In this document: positions 1 to 11,199 of the stretch, in pieces
Layout of the letters: each line of letters starts with the position of its first letter
How positions within the stretch are numbered: position 1 is the first letter of the stretch
Assembly: GCA_020064725.1 (NCBI GenBank)
Contig: JAGTWJ010000001.1
Location: forward strand, 6,262,001 to 6,326,000
DNA: 64,000 nucleotides
From: Drechslerella dactyloides
Lineage: Eukaryota; Ascomycota; Orbiliomycetes; Orbiliales; Orbiliaceae
Direction: 5' to 3'
Notes under the pieces: model-generated
The model's database searches: none
What the model saw: the letters and a program-made list of their open reading frames with translations, nothing else
What the model was told of the DNA's origin: nothing
Program-made: the position numbers and the translations under genes

Positions 1-441
1 GTCGGTAGGCGTGCCAGGGTTGGAGGAAGGGTGCGCGGTGATAGGGGAGAAGGAAGTCGAGATGCTCTGACCGCGGGAACGTCGTCGGGCGTGAGTGTCG
101 ACGGTTACACGGCCTGGCATTTCGGAGGCGGAGGACGAGGACGAGGGAGGGAGGATGGGAGCAGGCGGAGGAGGTCGAGGGAACGGGTTTACGGTGTCAT
201 CCGTGGGTCGGCTAGCGGGCACCTCTCCGCCCTGTGGTTCGTGCTCCTGAGGAACGCTGGTATTAATCTGCGGTAGCGAGGGATGCGAGAGAGGTTTGCG
301 AGTGGTTGAATCTGTGACGGCAGTGGTAGCAGGAGCGGACGGAAGAGCAACAGCGGAGGGAGAAGTGGACCGATGGCTCTGGATCTGGCGCTTGTCCTCG
401 TGCTCGGACTCCGTCTCGCTCTCGCTCTCGTGGTCGGCCAT
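1..441 (-). CDS. Unidentified protein, N-terminal 147 residues (runs off left edge)
   Basis: On the minus strand an ATG at 441-439 opens a frame that stays free of stops for 147 codons to base 1, so the gene continues beyond the window. The encoded N-terminus begins MADHESESETESEHED and is then low complexity: Ser/Thr/Pro-rich, with a proline run followed by a serine run near residues 95-110 and an RRRSRGQS basic/serine patch near residue 125. It has no signal peptide, membrane segment or catalytic motif. Such disordered N-termini are common in fungal regulatory or signalling proteins, but nothing seen here assigns a function. Plus- and minus-strand ORFs overlapping this one in other frames look like shadows. 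It is divergent from BUB1, 1.9 kb away. I am fairly sure it is coding because of the long open frame and the acidic start right after the ATG; I do not recognise the family. Confidence 0.6.
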   Translation of the reverse strand, partial: MADHESESETESEHEDKRQIQSHRSTSPSAVALPSAPATTAVTDSTTRKPLSHPSLPQINTSVPQEHEPQGGEVPASRPTDDTVNPFPRPPPPAPILPPSSSSSASEMPGRVTVDTHARRRSRGQSISTSFSPITAHPSSNPGTPTD

Positions 442-2359
442 CTTTGGTAGATTTAAATGACGGGAGTGTGTAACTGGTAGGGAAACCGGCGTCAGAGGTC
501 GTGCTAACGCGATCCGATGGCGTGCATGGGGTGGACTGCGGCCAACTGCCCTGCTGACGGGGAAGCAAGAGACTCAGGAGAGATCGGACTCTCCCGGGCC
601 TCTTTTCGGTGGCTTGTCGCGCAACCTGCACCCCTGTCTCGAGAGCCGGGGTCTCTGGCGAATTCAAGGCCACCAGCGAGAATCTGCGGGGATGGACAGG
701 GCTGGTGGGCCCGGGCGAGCTCGCTTCGCCCGGAGCAGCAGTGTCGAAGAGGGAGAAGCGCTGGAGATGTTTGATCACGGACATACGGTCTGTTAGCCTG
801 CTCGCTCGCTCGTGGCATCCAACTCGTCCGGTCATGCGCATGTGGGCCGGAGCGGGACCTACCTGATGGGGCGCTAGTCGCCGCGGCGTTATCTGGGCCG
901 TATCGCGGCGATGGATGGAGGAGGCAGCGTCGAGGTCGCAGGAAGGGCAGCTGAGGTTTTTGACTTTCCGACGTCACCTTGCTTTCGACCGGGCCGATGG
1001 GATCTCGAGATGTGGCCTCGATGGCGGGGTGGAACGGAAGGTTGCGGCGATGTGTTGCGGATGCGGTCTATTTAAATCCGCAGGCGCAAAACTAGATTCA
1101 CGTTGACGACTTGCTGGCGCAACAGCTGAGACTCAGTCCGGTCCGCAGCTGGGATAACCGCAAAGCCGTGACAGGGCCTGACTGTAATTATACGGCCGGA
1201 CGGAGTCTGGACATCTGTACTTACTTGTGCGATTGCTCGTGCTGGTGTCACGGCCAATCTCCCGCACGGCTCGAGGCCTGCCCTGCACCTGACGTTCTCA
1301 GCCTAGCCCGTGCGAGCTTCAGACGGGAAACGGTTCCGGCGAAAATATCGTCAACTGGCAATCGATCACGGCCGGCTCTTGTCTAGCAGCCTTATGTTAG
1401 GTGGCGATACAGCTGGCTCTTTTTTGCAATCGACGGAATTAAATGTTCGGGCAGGTGCTGGGATGCCTGGAGTGTTGACACAGCTGCGTATATTGGCAAG
1501 TGCTCTCGCACAAGCATCCGAGTATTCCACGCATGCGCAGGCCTGCATGCCTTAGATATATTATACGATTAGCCAATGTGACTGCAACTGGCTCTCGGCG
1601 GCCAATTGTGCTGAAAATACGCGCATAGGGCGCCGCGGCGACGGTTGATACAGACTTGTTAACAATAGACTGGTGTTTATAGGAATCGTGTCATATATCT
1701 GCAGGTGCCACACTATCCGAAGGGGAGAGACGCATGAATACGGCCCTGCAGGCGCCTACATCCACGCCACGGCTTGTTAGACGAGATCGAAATGGAATTA
1801 GCCTCTGTGTGTAGACGTAAGCCTGCCGGGAAATGCCATATCCATGCCGGGATCCACGTCCAATCGAGTATATGTAATCGCAGCCTGCATACTGTACACG
1901 AACGCACGAGAAAGGCCTGCCCTTTGTTCACGACCCATGGCAATGCCGTACGTAATTGAACCCGTCCACGCCCGTGGCGGTAACGACTGCTCCAAAAGAA
2001 TAGCGCCGCGTAGCAGTGGACGGAAAGAGGAAAAAAAGAGATGCTGACTAAACTTGTTGCAGTTTGTGTGTTGCCAACAGACCCTTGTTGCCCCCGAAAC
2101 GGGAAAGCGCTGTTGCCAAACACGTTCTTGCGCTTTGAGCTGTTGACAAAGACGCCTTCCAACTACACTTTTCCTCTGACAGCTCCACGATCGCGATCAC
2201 GACTTCTTGACAGCTTCTCTGACAGCTTCACCAGCTTGTCATTCCCTCCTTCAGCAGCTGGAGCGCTCTTACCTGCTGTTGGTACACTTGATATGACCTG
2301 CTGACCTCCAAGCTTACATTCCACTCGGTCTCCACCGCCCCTCACCCCTCCTCCTCGCC
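442..2359. other. Intergenic, divergent promoter region
   Basis: This stretch separates the divergent left-edge gene and BUB1. The first 650 bases are GC-rich and contain several overlapping ORFs on both strands, none with recognisable protein features. The remainder is mixed, becoming pyrimidine-rich just before the BUB1 start (2310-2358, many CCTCC/CACC runs). I see no RNA gene or repeat. Confidence 0.5.
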
Positions 2360-5300
2360 ATGGCGGACCCCGTCCAGCTCTCGACCATCGAAGCACAGAA
2401 GGAGAACATCATCCCCCTCCCCGGTGGCCGCTCTGCCCGCGCCCTTGCCCAATCTATACTCGCCAGCGAAGATACCGAGACAGTGAACCTCGAGCATGCC
2501 GCCGCCAAACAAGCCTTCGAGGACGAACTAAGGGCCGCCGACGACCTCGACGACCCCCTGGACCCCTACCTCCGCTACGTCAAATGGATCACAGAAACAT
2601 ACACCTCCGGCGGCGGCCGTCTGCTCGAACGTACTCTCTACCGCGCTACCCACAAGTTCGAGGACTCGCCCGAACACAAGAACGACCCCCGCTACCTGAA
2701 GCTGTGGATGACCTGGATCCAGCAGTTCTCCGACGCCCCGCGCGAGTCCTTCGCCTTTCTCGCACGCAAGGGCATCGGCGCATCCCTCGCGCTCTACTAC
2801 GAAGAATTCGCCGCCTATCTTGAGTCGCAGAATAGACGCACTCAAGCGGAGGAAATCTATGAAATGGGCATCCAGCGTAACGCTCGACCTGTCGACCGGT
2901 TGCGTCGCAAGTACGACGAGTTTGTCGCCCGTCTAGCTGCCAATCCGCCGGATGCGAACGAGCCCAGCTCTCCTGCCGTACCGATGGTTCGTGCAGCTCT
3001 CGGCGAGCGCCGGACGGACGCCGAACCGCGGGATCCGCAGGCTGCCGTTCAGGGATTCGGCGCAGACGGGCAGGCCCCGCAGAAGAAGAAGAATAAGATG
3101 ATGATCTTTTCGGATGCACCCGGTGCTGCAGCGGCGCCAGCATTGCCGGAGCAGACGGACCGCGGCGGCGGGTGGGATAGCATCGCGACGCTGGCGGACC
3201 GCAAGAAAGAGAATGTGGAAGCGCCGCGGCCGTGGGCCGGGGAGATCCTCAAGCAAGAGGGCGGACCGGCGCCGAAGAAGGAGAAACTGCAAATTTTCCG
3301 CGATACAGTGAGTTGACGTGCTATTTTTCATTTGCTACTTCTGATTTCTCGAGCGTCGGCATCGATTTTTGTGTTACTTCCTGTCATTTTTGGCACGCGG
3401 GACGCTGCTGGAAGATGTAACTAGATGAAATGGCACATTCTAAATCCGCGATGCATGCATCCCCGCGTCTAGGCCGCCGCTGCACGCCAGTCCCACTATG
3501 AATCGCAATCGCAATCGCAAGCACCCCCGTCGCACTCTTCCTCTTCCGGCAAACCTCGACGGCCGGAACGGGTCTTCGCCGCCCTGGAACTTGTCTACCC
3601 GCATGGCGAATCGCATGACGAATGTGACTTTGACGAGCTGCGAGCTCGCGCGCGCGGCCTGCTCGATGTTGATTGGTCGGAGATGCGCCGAGAGGACGAG
3701 AGGCGACGACGGCGCCAGCAGCAGCTCGATCGCGATAGAGCTGCCGCGCAGCAGGAGGACGAGATGATGATGGATATGCTGGGCAGCCGACATGCCGTTG
3801 TCGAGAAGGAGCCCGAGGAAGTTCATGACGAGAATGACAAGTTTGTGACCAAGAGCACGACCGTCACGCGTATGTTCTCTTGATGTAGCATGCATGCATG
3901 CACTGTCTCTATGGATGTATCTGACTGGAATCTACGATAGTGGCCCTGACGTCGTCGCCAAAGGCGAAGCCGAAGAAGAAGCGGCGGTCAATGGGCATGC
4001 AGTTTTCGACGGAGCCGACGATGACAATGCACACACGTGCGGCGAACGATGAGATCTACAGCATCTTCAACCAGCCGTTCGTCGCCCAGGACGATTTCGC
4101 GGGATCCGGGAAGAAGCAGGAGTCGTCGGACGAGGAAGATGAAGGCGATGAGGACGACACGGAGCAAACGGACACGATGTTCAGCCAGATGGGGCAGCCT
4201 CCCGAGGACGAGGACGAGCAAATGGGTGGGCTTAACGATGGGGATACGGGATTTACAGCCGTCGACATTGACATGCTACGATCGAGGAATGGTGGCGACG
4301 ACGTACCGACCGAGGAGCTGGAACAGCTGCAGCTTCAGAACGAAAACGTGGCGGCGGACGAGATGATGGAGGAGGAGCCACACACCATGTACAATCACCG
4401 CGGGTCGCGTCAGCTGCCCTTCATGACGCCGATAGTCGAGCAAACGGAGTCCCTGCCGCCGTCGACGATCCGAGCTCGGGGTCGGAGAAAGTCCACCACA
4501 ACGCCCTGTAAGCCTGGGCGAAGCGGTGATGATGCTCTGATAGATCTCGGGTCCAGTCCGCTGCCGGACGTGGCAAACCTTGAGATACACCCTGACCAGG
4601 AGAATGCTCTTGTCGAGGTGAAGCGTTCGAAGGCAGAGCCGCTGATTTCATTCGAAGACCTCGAGCCTAAGAAGGAAGTCAAAAAGCCTGCTGTTTCTAC
4701 GACAAATGCGCTACAACCTAAGAAGCCGGCTGCATCTGCGTCAAGGAAAGACACCGCCGGGTCGGCGACTATCGATGACGCGCAGTGCAACCCCATGGAT
4801 CCCGGCGTCCGCGCTATCATCCTAGCCAAGCTCGATCCGCCACTGAAGACATTCAAGGGCTTCTTCGACAACTCGACCCAGCCGAGCAAGCGCACGGATG
4901 GCATCCGCAAGTACATCCGCGCCATCACCGCGACAGGCAAAGACGCGCCAAAGGTGATACCCTCCCAGCCCGTCATCGGTCTGGAGAACGGCGAGATCTC
5001 ATATACGATCCGCAAGGAGATCGGAAAGGGTGCGTTCGCGCCGGTCTACCTTGTTGAAAACAACATGGCCGGAATGTACGACGACGACGATGGCGAGGAA
5101 GAGGAGGAGGACGCAGCAGAAAGCGCAACCGTCGGTACCAGCAAGCGCTGCGAGCTAGAGGCCGTCAAGATGGAGACCCCCGTGTCTACCTGGGAGTTCT
5201 ATATCACCCGCCTAGCGCACCAGCGGCTCGGGAACGACCGCGCGACGCAGAGCCTCGTCCGCGTGCACGAGTTCCACCACTTCTCCGACGAAGCGTTCCT

Positions 5301-6069
5301 CGTCCTCGACTACTTTGCACAGGGGACACTTCTCGACCTCGTCAACGCCACCGCCGCGCCGAACAACGTGCTCCACACGCAGAGCGGCACGATGGACGAA
5401 ATCCTGGTTATGTTCTTCGCCGTCGAGCTGCTGCGCATCGTGGAGGCGCTGCATAGCCAGGGCATTCTCCACGGCGACCTCAAGGCGGATAATTGTCTGC
5501 TGCGGCTGCAGCCCACAGGCGCCGAGAACGGCAGCGACTGGAGCGCCGCGTACGCCCCATCCGGCGGGTCCGGCTGGTCGCGTAAGGGAATCGTGCTGAT
5601 CGACTTTGGTCGCGGTGTCGACATGCGCAACTTTAGGAAGGATGTCGGCTTCCTCGCTGACTGGAAGACGGACCGGCAGGACTGCCCGGAGATGCGGGAG
5701 ATGCGGCCGTGGACGTACCAGATCGATTACTACGGCGTCGCGGCGGTCGTCCACAGCATGCTGTTTGGCCGGTACATTGAGACGACGACCGTGAGCGGCG
5801 ACGACGCGCCGGGGCGGACGAAGCGGTACAAGATCGCGGCGGGGATGAAGCGGTACTGGCAAGGGGACATTTGGAATGAGATGTTTGATCTGCTGCTGAA
5901 CCCTGGGATGTTTGTCGACGGCGAGGAAGGTAATGCGATGCCCGTGACGAAGGCGGTGGGGAGGGTACGCGAGCGGATGGAGGAGTGGATTGTAGGCAAC
6001 TGCGAGCGCGGGGTCGGGTTGAAAGGGTGGTTGCGCAAGGTGGAGGAGGGCGTGAAGCGGAGAAAGTAG
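2360..6069 (+). CDS. BUB1: Spindle checkpoint kinase Bub1 (MadBub-type, two KEN boxes)
   Basis: Spindle assembly checkpoint kinase acting at kinetochores with Bub3 and the APC/C inhibitor complex. Three exons: 2360-3307, 3473-3869, 3941-6069 (donors GTGAGT, GTATGT), about 1157 residues. The start has a good context (CGCCATGG). Residues 14-16 are a KEN box, followed by the Mad3/Bub1 TPR-like region (about 45-200). A second KEN box lies at 283-285. A Bub3-binding GLEBS-like segment (LELVYP...DFDELRA, about 354-374) is in exon 2. The C-terminus is a protein kinase: glycine loop GKGAF near 810, Lys858 in AVKME, HGDLKADN with Asp961, IDFGRG with Asp1003. All key kinase residues are present, so it should be active. 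The middle is acidic and disordered. Having both KEN boxes and a live kinase in one protein is the undivided MadBub arrangement. Confidence 0.95.
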
Positions 6070-7186
6070 GGCTTTCTCAACTGATCGCGATTAGCGCTTC
6101 ACGATATTGATATCTGCATATGTGGTGTTTTGTTCTGTTCAATTGTTCTGTGGCATTTACTAGAGCCTGTTGGCGGTGTTATTGGCAGTTTCTTGAAGCC
6201 GTGATGAATTTGATGATAGTCTCATACCTAGCATTCTGAGTGGTCGGTTTTGGTGTTCATATTCTGGTTAATTGCTTTTGTGGCAACACCCCCACCAACC
6301 AGCTCTTTATCGTCCCCTCCATCCTTCCATCGATTCTTTCATCACCATCCACGCCACTCCGCCACGGCCACGCAAAACAGCAAGGCAGGTGGGCTTCCAT
6401 CGACGACAAACAAGTGCGAGGCAAGCTAGAGCAAACCGCGGCTCGGACTTCCGCTGACGCAGGGCGCACGCCGACAGCAGCAGGACGGACAGTGCATGGT
6501 TCGACCGAACGGGCAGCCGAGCAAGCTAGCGGACGGACGATTCACTATTACTCATACCTGCATGCCTACATGCACTTGCATTCCAACGTTGGTGCGGTAC
6601 GAGCTAGCTAGCCCTGTCTTCTTGGTCTTGGTCTGCGCGGAGCTGCAGGCTGGAAGGAATATGGATGAAGGACTGACTGACACTTGACCGAAGGAATTAA
6701 AAATTTAGACAGCCCCGCCACCGACGGACGAGCCGACGGCTGCTGGATTCAGGTTCGATTCAGCTAAGAAACCCAGGCCCGTCGCCGCCATTGCCGTGAT
6801 CTTTGCATTACAAACCGGGGAAGCTGCTGGACGGAGGCGAGTATTTATAAAAGCCTCTGCGACTCATCCGTCGAAATTTCTATTCCTGGAGCCATCGGCC
6901 TTGGTATTCTGTCAGCGGTTCGCAGTTGGTTAGGCTCTGTGATTCGGTTCTCAGGGCTCATAAAACTGACGGCACTCGATCGCACGCACGCACGCCATTC
7001 TATCCATCCACCGACGGAGCCTTTATATTTAAATCGGAAGACTCCGATCGATCCATAGTTCTTCATCTTACAATCACCGTCACTCTCGCGAACGCTACGA
7101 CGTGCAAACGTCTGGATTTGGTTTTTCAAGATTCAGCGACTTCAAGACTCGGCGCACATTCGCAAGTTTCACCGTAATCCACCACC
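6070..7186. other. Intergenic between BUB1 and RQC2
   Basis: BUB1 3' flank and RQC2 promoter/leader. It contains a short CGCA tandem run at about 6981-6996 and a TATA-like box at 6844. The ORFs here (for example at 6240-6611) have no protein-like features. Nothing else seen. Confidence 0.5.
6844..6852 (+). promoter_or_regulatory. TATA-like element upstream of RQC2
   Basis: TTTATAAAA lies about 335 bp before the RQC2 ATG on the same strand. It could set a transcription start with a leader of roughly 300 nt. This is inference from sequence alone. Confidence 0.3.
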
Positions 7187-10100
7187 ATGAAGCAGCGCTT
7201 TTCCTCGCTCGACGTGCAGGTATATATATAGCTCACAGGCCACCTACTACCCCAGGATATATCACACGGCACTACTCATATCGGTGGGGCCGTTAGCACC
7301 GCACAGCCAGCTAATCAGCTTGATGAAAAATCGCTGCAGGTCATCTCGCACGAGCTGCACAGCAGCCTTATATCCCACCGCCTCTCGAACATCCACGACC
7401 TTAGCTCGCGCACCTTCCAGTTCAAGTTCCAGTCGTCGGCGACGCAGACCCGCCATGTCCTCGTCGTCGACTCAGGCTTCCGCTGCCATCTTACCGGCTT
7501 CGCCAGGACGACGGCCAGCAGCCCGAGCGGCTTCGTCGAGAAGCTGCGCAAGTGTCTCAAGACGCGGCGAGTGACGGCTGTGCGACAGGTCGGCGCGGAC
7601 CGTATTATTGAGATACAGTTTGGCATTGTGGCGGCCGGCGATGGGGAGGCGGCGAAAGATCGGATACCCGGCGTCGGCGGGTACCGGCTGTTCTTCGAGT
7701 TCTTCGCCAGCGGCAACATCATCCTGACCGACGCGGCGCTGAAGATTATCGCGCTGCTACGGATCGTGCCGGAGGGACCGAACCAGCAGAAGGTCGCGAA
7801 GGGGGAAACATACACTCTCGAGGACGGGAGAGCGTTCGGCGCCGGCAAAGTTACACGAGAACGGCTGCTTGAGACGCTGCAGGCACATGTGGAGAAACGG
7901 GAGAAGGAGGTGCAGAAAGGTGACGATGGGCTGAAGGACTGGCAGAAGAAAAAGCTGAAGAAGACACGCAAAGACGACGGTGTCAACCGGGTGCTCGGCG
8001 CTTCCATGCCGGACTTCGGGACGGCGCTGGTTGAGCACTGTCTGCTGTCCGTCGGCGTCGAGCCGGACTTGAAAGCTGCCGAGGCGCTGAACGACAGCGC
8101 TGCTGTCGATAGCATCTTCGAGGCTATTCAGCTGGCGGAGAAGACACTCGCGGAAATCACAAGCGTCAAGGAAGTCACCGGCTGGATCATTGCGAAGAAA
8201 CCGACACCCAAATCGGATAAGCCTGACGCCGCCGACAAGAAAGTTTCCAAAAAGAAGAAGAAAGTGGCCTTCGGCGACGCAGATGCAAAGGCCGCGGAGG
8301 AGGACCTCGATGCGATCCTCGACGAAGAGGCCATCCCGCAAACTGATGCGTCCGGCTTCATCTACGATGACTTCCATCCGTTCCTACCAATTCAATTCAC
8401 TGACAAACCAAACGTGCACACCATCCCCGTCACCTCGTACAACAAGACTGTCGACTCCTTCTTCTCCTCGATCGAGTCACAAAAAATGGAGCAGCGCACC
8501 GCCGAGAAGAAGGCGCAGGCGGCGAAACGCCTTGCGAACGCCCGGAGCGAACATAAAAGCAAGATCGAGAGTCTCCACCAAGCGCAAGATCTGCACGTGC
8601 GGAAAGCGCAAGCCATCGAGGCGAACATTGCCCGTGTGGAGGAAGCCGTTGATGCCGTCAACGGGCTCATCGCACAGGGTATGGACTGGGGGGAGATCCG
8701 TAGCCTGATCGACCGCGAGCGGAAGAGCGGGAACGTAGTCGCAGAAATGATCATGGACGTCAAGTTCATGGAGAACATCGTCACGATACGGCTGTATGAG
8801 GATGACGAAGAAAGCGACGACGAGGATGATGAAAGCGGCGCCAGCGACAGTGACGACGGCGACGACGAAGTACCTAAACGTCGGAGTCACCTCGACATCG
8901 ACATTGATCTGTCGTTGACAGGTTACGCGAACGCACGGACATACTACGATCAGAAACGCTCGGCGGTGGTCAAAGAGACAAAGACGCTGCAGTCGTCCGC
9001 CAAGGCGCTAAAGAGCACAGAGCGCAAGATACAAAAGGACTTAAAGCAGGCGTACAAAGCTGAAAAGATGGAGCTGCGCAGCTTCCGACGGCAGGGATGG
9101 TGGGAGAAATTCTACTGGTTCGTCAGTTCGGAGGGCTATCTGGTTCTCGGCGCCAAAGACCCCACGCAGGCGGATATGCTGTATAAAAAGTACTTTAAGC
9201 GCGGTGACGTCTGGGTGCATGCGGATGTGCCTGGGAGTTGTCATGTAGTGGTGAAGAATAAAGTGGCGGATATGAAGGCTCCGGTGCCGCCGGGGACGCT
9301 CGGGCAGGCGGGCTCGCTGGCGGTTGCATCGAGCGATGCGTGGGACAAGAAGCAGGTGATCTCAGCATGGTGGGCGGAGTATGAGCAGGTGGGGAAGATG
9401 GGAGCCGGAGGCAGCGTTTTGGGAGTCGGTGAGTTTGCTGTCAAGGGTGAGAAGAAGTGGCTGCCGCCGGCAATGCTGGTGATGGGGTTTGCGGTCGGCT
9501 GGCTGATGGAAGGCGACGACGGGAGCGGAAACGCGGAGGTAGAAGAGACGGTACCGGAGGAGGCGGTGGAACAGCAGGAAGACGAGGAAGAAGAAGAGGA
9601 GGAGGAGGAGTTTCCTGATATCAAGCTGGAGTCCGAGGGAGATGCGAGTAGTTCCGCAAGGGACGACATCCCGCCAGCGGACGACAGCGACGACGAGGAA
9701 TTCCCCGACGCAAAGCTAGATGATCTCTCCACGGACAGCCAGCAGCTATCGCAGGAAGAGCAGCTGGAAGAGGAAGATACCGTCCACCCGCTATTCGACG
9801 GCCGCGATATCCACCCGTCGTTGATCAACCGTACGGCTGCCTCGTCCCCGTCGCCGTCGATAGCATCCACAGCAACGGGCACCCGGCATCTCAGCGCGAA
9901 GGAAAAGCGGGACATCAAGAAAGCTAAGGCAAAGGGCCTCAGTCTACCGGCCTCCGCGCTGACCACCCCCAACGGCAGCGTTCCACCTATCGGCAGGCGA
10001 CAGATGAAGCCGCCGCCAGCCCCACGCAACCTCTCCTCCAAGCTCGCGCATCAGCAGCAGGTTCGCGGGAAGAAGGGCAAGGCAAAGAAGATTGCGGAAA

Positions 10101-10804
10101 AGTACGCCGACCAAGACGACGAAGACCGCGCCCTCGCCCTAAAACTTCTCGGCAACGCGAAGAAGGACTCGGACCCCGCAGATGCCGAGGAGCGCGAGAA
10201 GGCGGCGGAAAACGAACGACTGGCGAAGATTCGCGAGGCCGAAGAGCGGCAGATACGGCTGAAACTACAAGTGGAGAAGATGCGCGCGCAGGTCCTCGCG
10301 GGTGAAGACGCGAGACGCGAGACAGCGGACCGCCCGCTGAGCTTCGAGGAAGACCTCGACGAGGATGCGCTGCGGATGGCGGACCTGCGGCGGCTGGTAC
10401 CCGAAGTACGTGGCTCCGGCGCGGTGCAGCGTGTCGTTGATGCGATTCCGATATGCGCACCGTGGTCCGCGCTGCAGAAGTTCGAGTGGAAGGTCAAGTT
10501 GCAGCCGGGCACACAAAAGAAAGGCAAGGCGATACGAGAAGTCGTCGAGCGATGGGGGAAGGAGAACACGGACAAGCGGCCGCGTAAGGGTGAGAAGGGT
10601 GGGGAGGCCACCGAGGGTGCGGCGGTGGACGAGCTGGCGGAGAAGGTGCGGAGGCAGAAGGAGATGGTGAGAGCGTGGAGGGAGGCGGAGATTGTGCAGG
10701 GTGTGCCGGTGGGGAAGGTGAAGGTTATGATGCCTGGGCTGCTAGAGGAGAAGGGACAGAAGGGCGGCGGGAAGGGCGGCGGGAAGAAGAAGGGAAAGAA
10801 GTAG
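7187..10804 (+). CDS. RQC2: Ribosome quality control factor Rqc2/Tae2 (NEMF family)
   Basis: Binds stalled 60S-peptidyl-tRNA complexes, recruits the Ltn1 ubiquitin ligase and directs C-terminal Ala/Thr (CAT) tailing. Two exons: 7187-7219 and 7340-10804 (donor GTATAT, 120-bp intron), 1165 residues. The first exon encodes only 11 residues, MKQRFSSLDVQ, which match the conserved family start. The NFACT-N domain occupies roughly the first 500 residues. Asp9, Asp98 and Arg99 all fall at the positions reported as essential for CAT tailing in the yeast protein. A coiled-coil region follows, then the DUF814/NFACT-R domain (about 590-690, with KFYWF and GDVWVHAD), a long acidic/low-complexity stretch with a glutamate run, and an NFACT-C domain near the end (ICAPWSALQKFEWKVKLQPG). 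The C-terminus is Lys/Gly-rich. Length fits fungal homologues. Confidence 0.95.
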
Positions 10805-11199
10805 CAGTGCCGTGTATTATATGTTGGCCTTGCTGTTGACTATGACGCTGGCGGCTCGGTATCGCGAAGCTCGTCTAACTGACAGTGAGTTATGGAGTCA
10901 TGAGCTGCTACTCCATAGATTTAGGAATTACTTCGAGGCTGCTGCTATCCGCCTCCTCCGTATCGGAGAATCCTGAAGTGACACAAGTCCAGCTTAATAA
11001 CTAAGCTTAATTTCATATCCATCCCCCAGCATGCATCTGGAGTCAAGACTTCTGCCTGCAACTTACAGCGCCTGGCATCGAGGCTAGCCTGCAACGCTGT
11101 TGCATTCTGTATGTCACGCGTTAGCGCGCCAACTTGGTTAAGTTTGGACGCGCCGGAACCTTCCTGCAAAACCCTGTCGTCAACCCCAGACTCGATTCC
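10805..11199. other. Intergenic between RQC2 and APN1
   Basis: Short 3' flank of RQC2 and promoter of APN1. An out-of-frame ATG at 11111 opens a 62-codon ORF that overlaps the APN1 start; it could act as an upstream ORF but shows no homology-like features. Confidence 0.45.

Noticed and set aside
263..841. 192-codon minus-strand ORF
   Set aside because: It overlaps the acidic, better-formed frame of the left-edge gene (1-441) in another frame and shows no features; taken as a shadow of GC-rich DNA.
5212..5862. 216-codon minus-strand ORF
   Set aside because: Lies entirely antisense to the BUB1 kinase domain; a codon-bias shadow.
6751..6775. GGTTCGATTC-like string resembling a tRNA T-loop
   Set aside because: No matching T-stem, anticodon arm or acceptor stem around it.
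9241..10041. 266-codon minus-strand Ser-rich ORF
   Set aside because: Antisense to the acidic low-complexity part of RQC2; poly-Ser is the mirror of the acidic codons.
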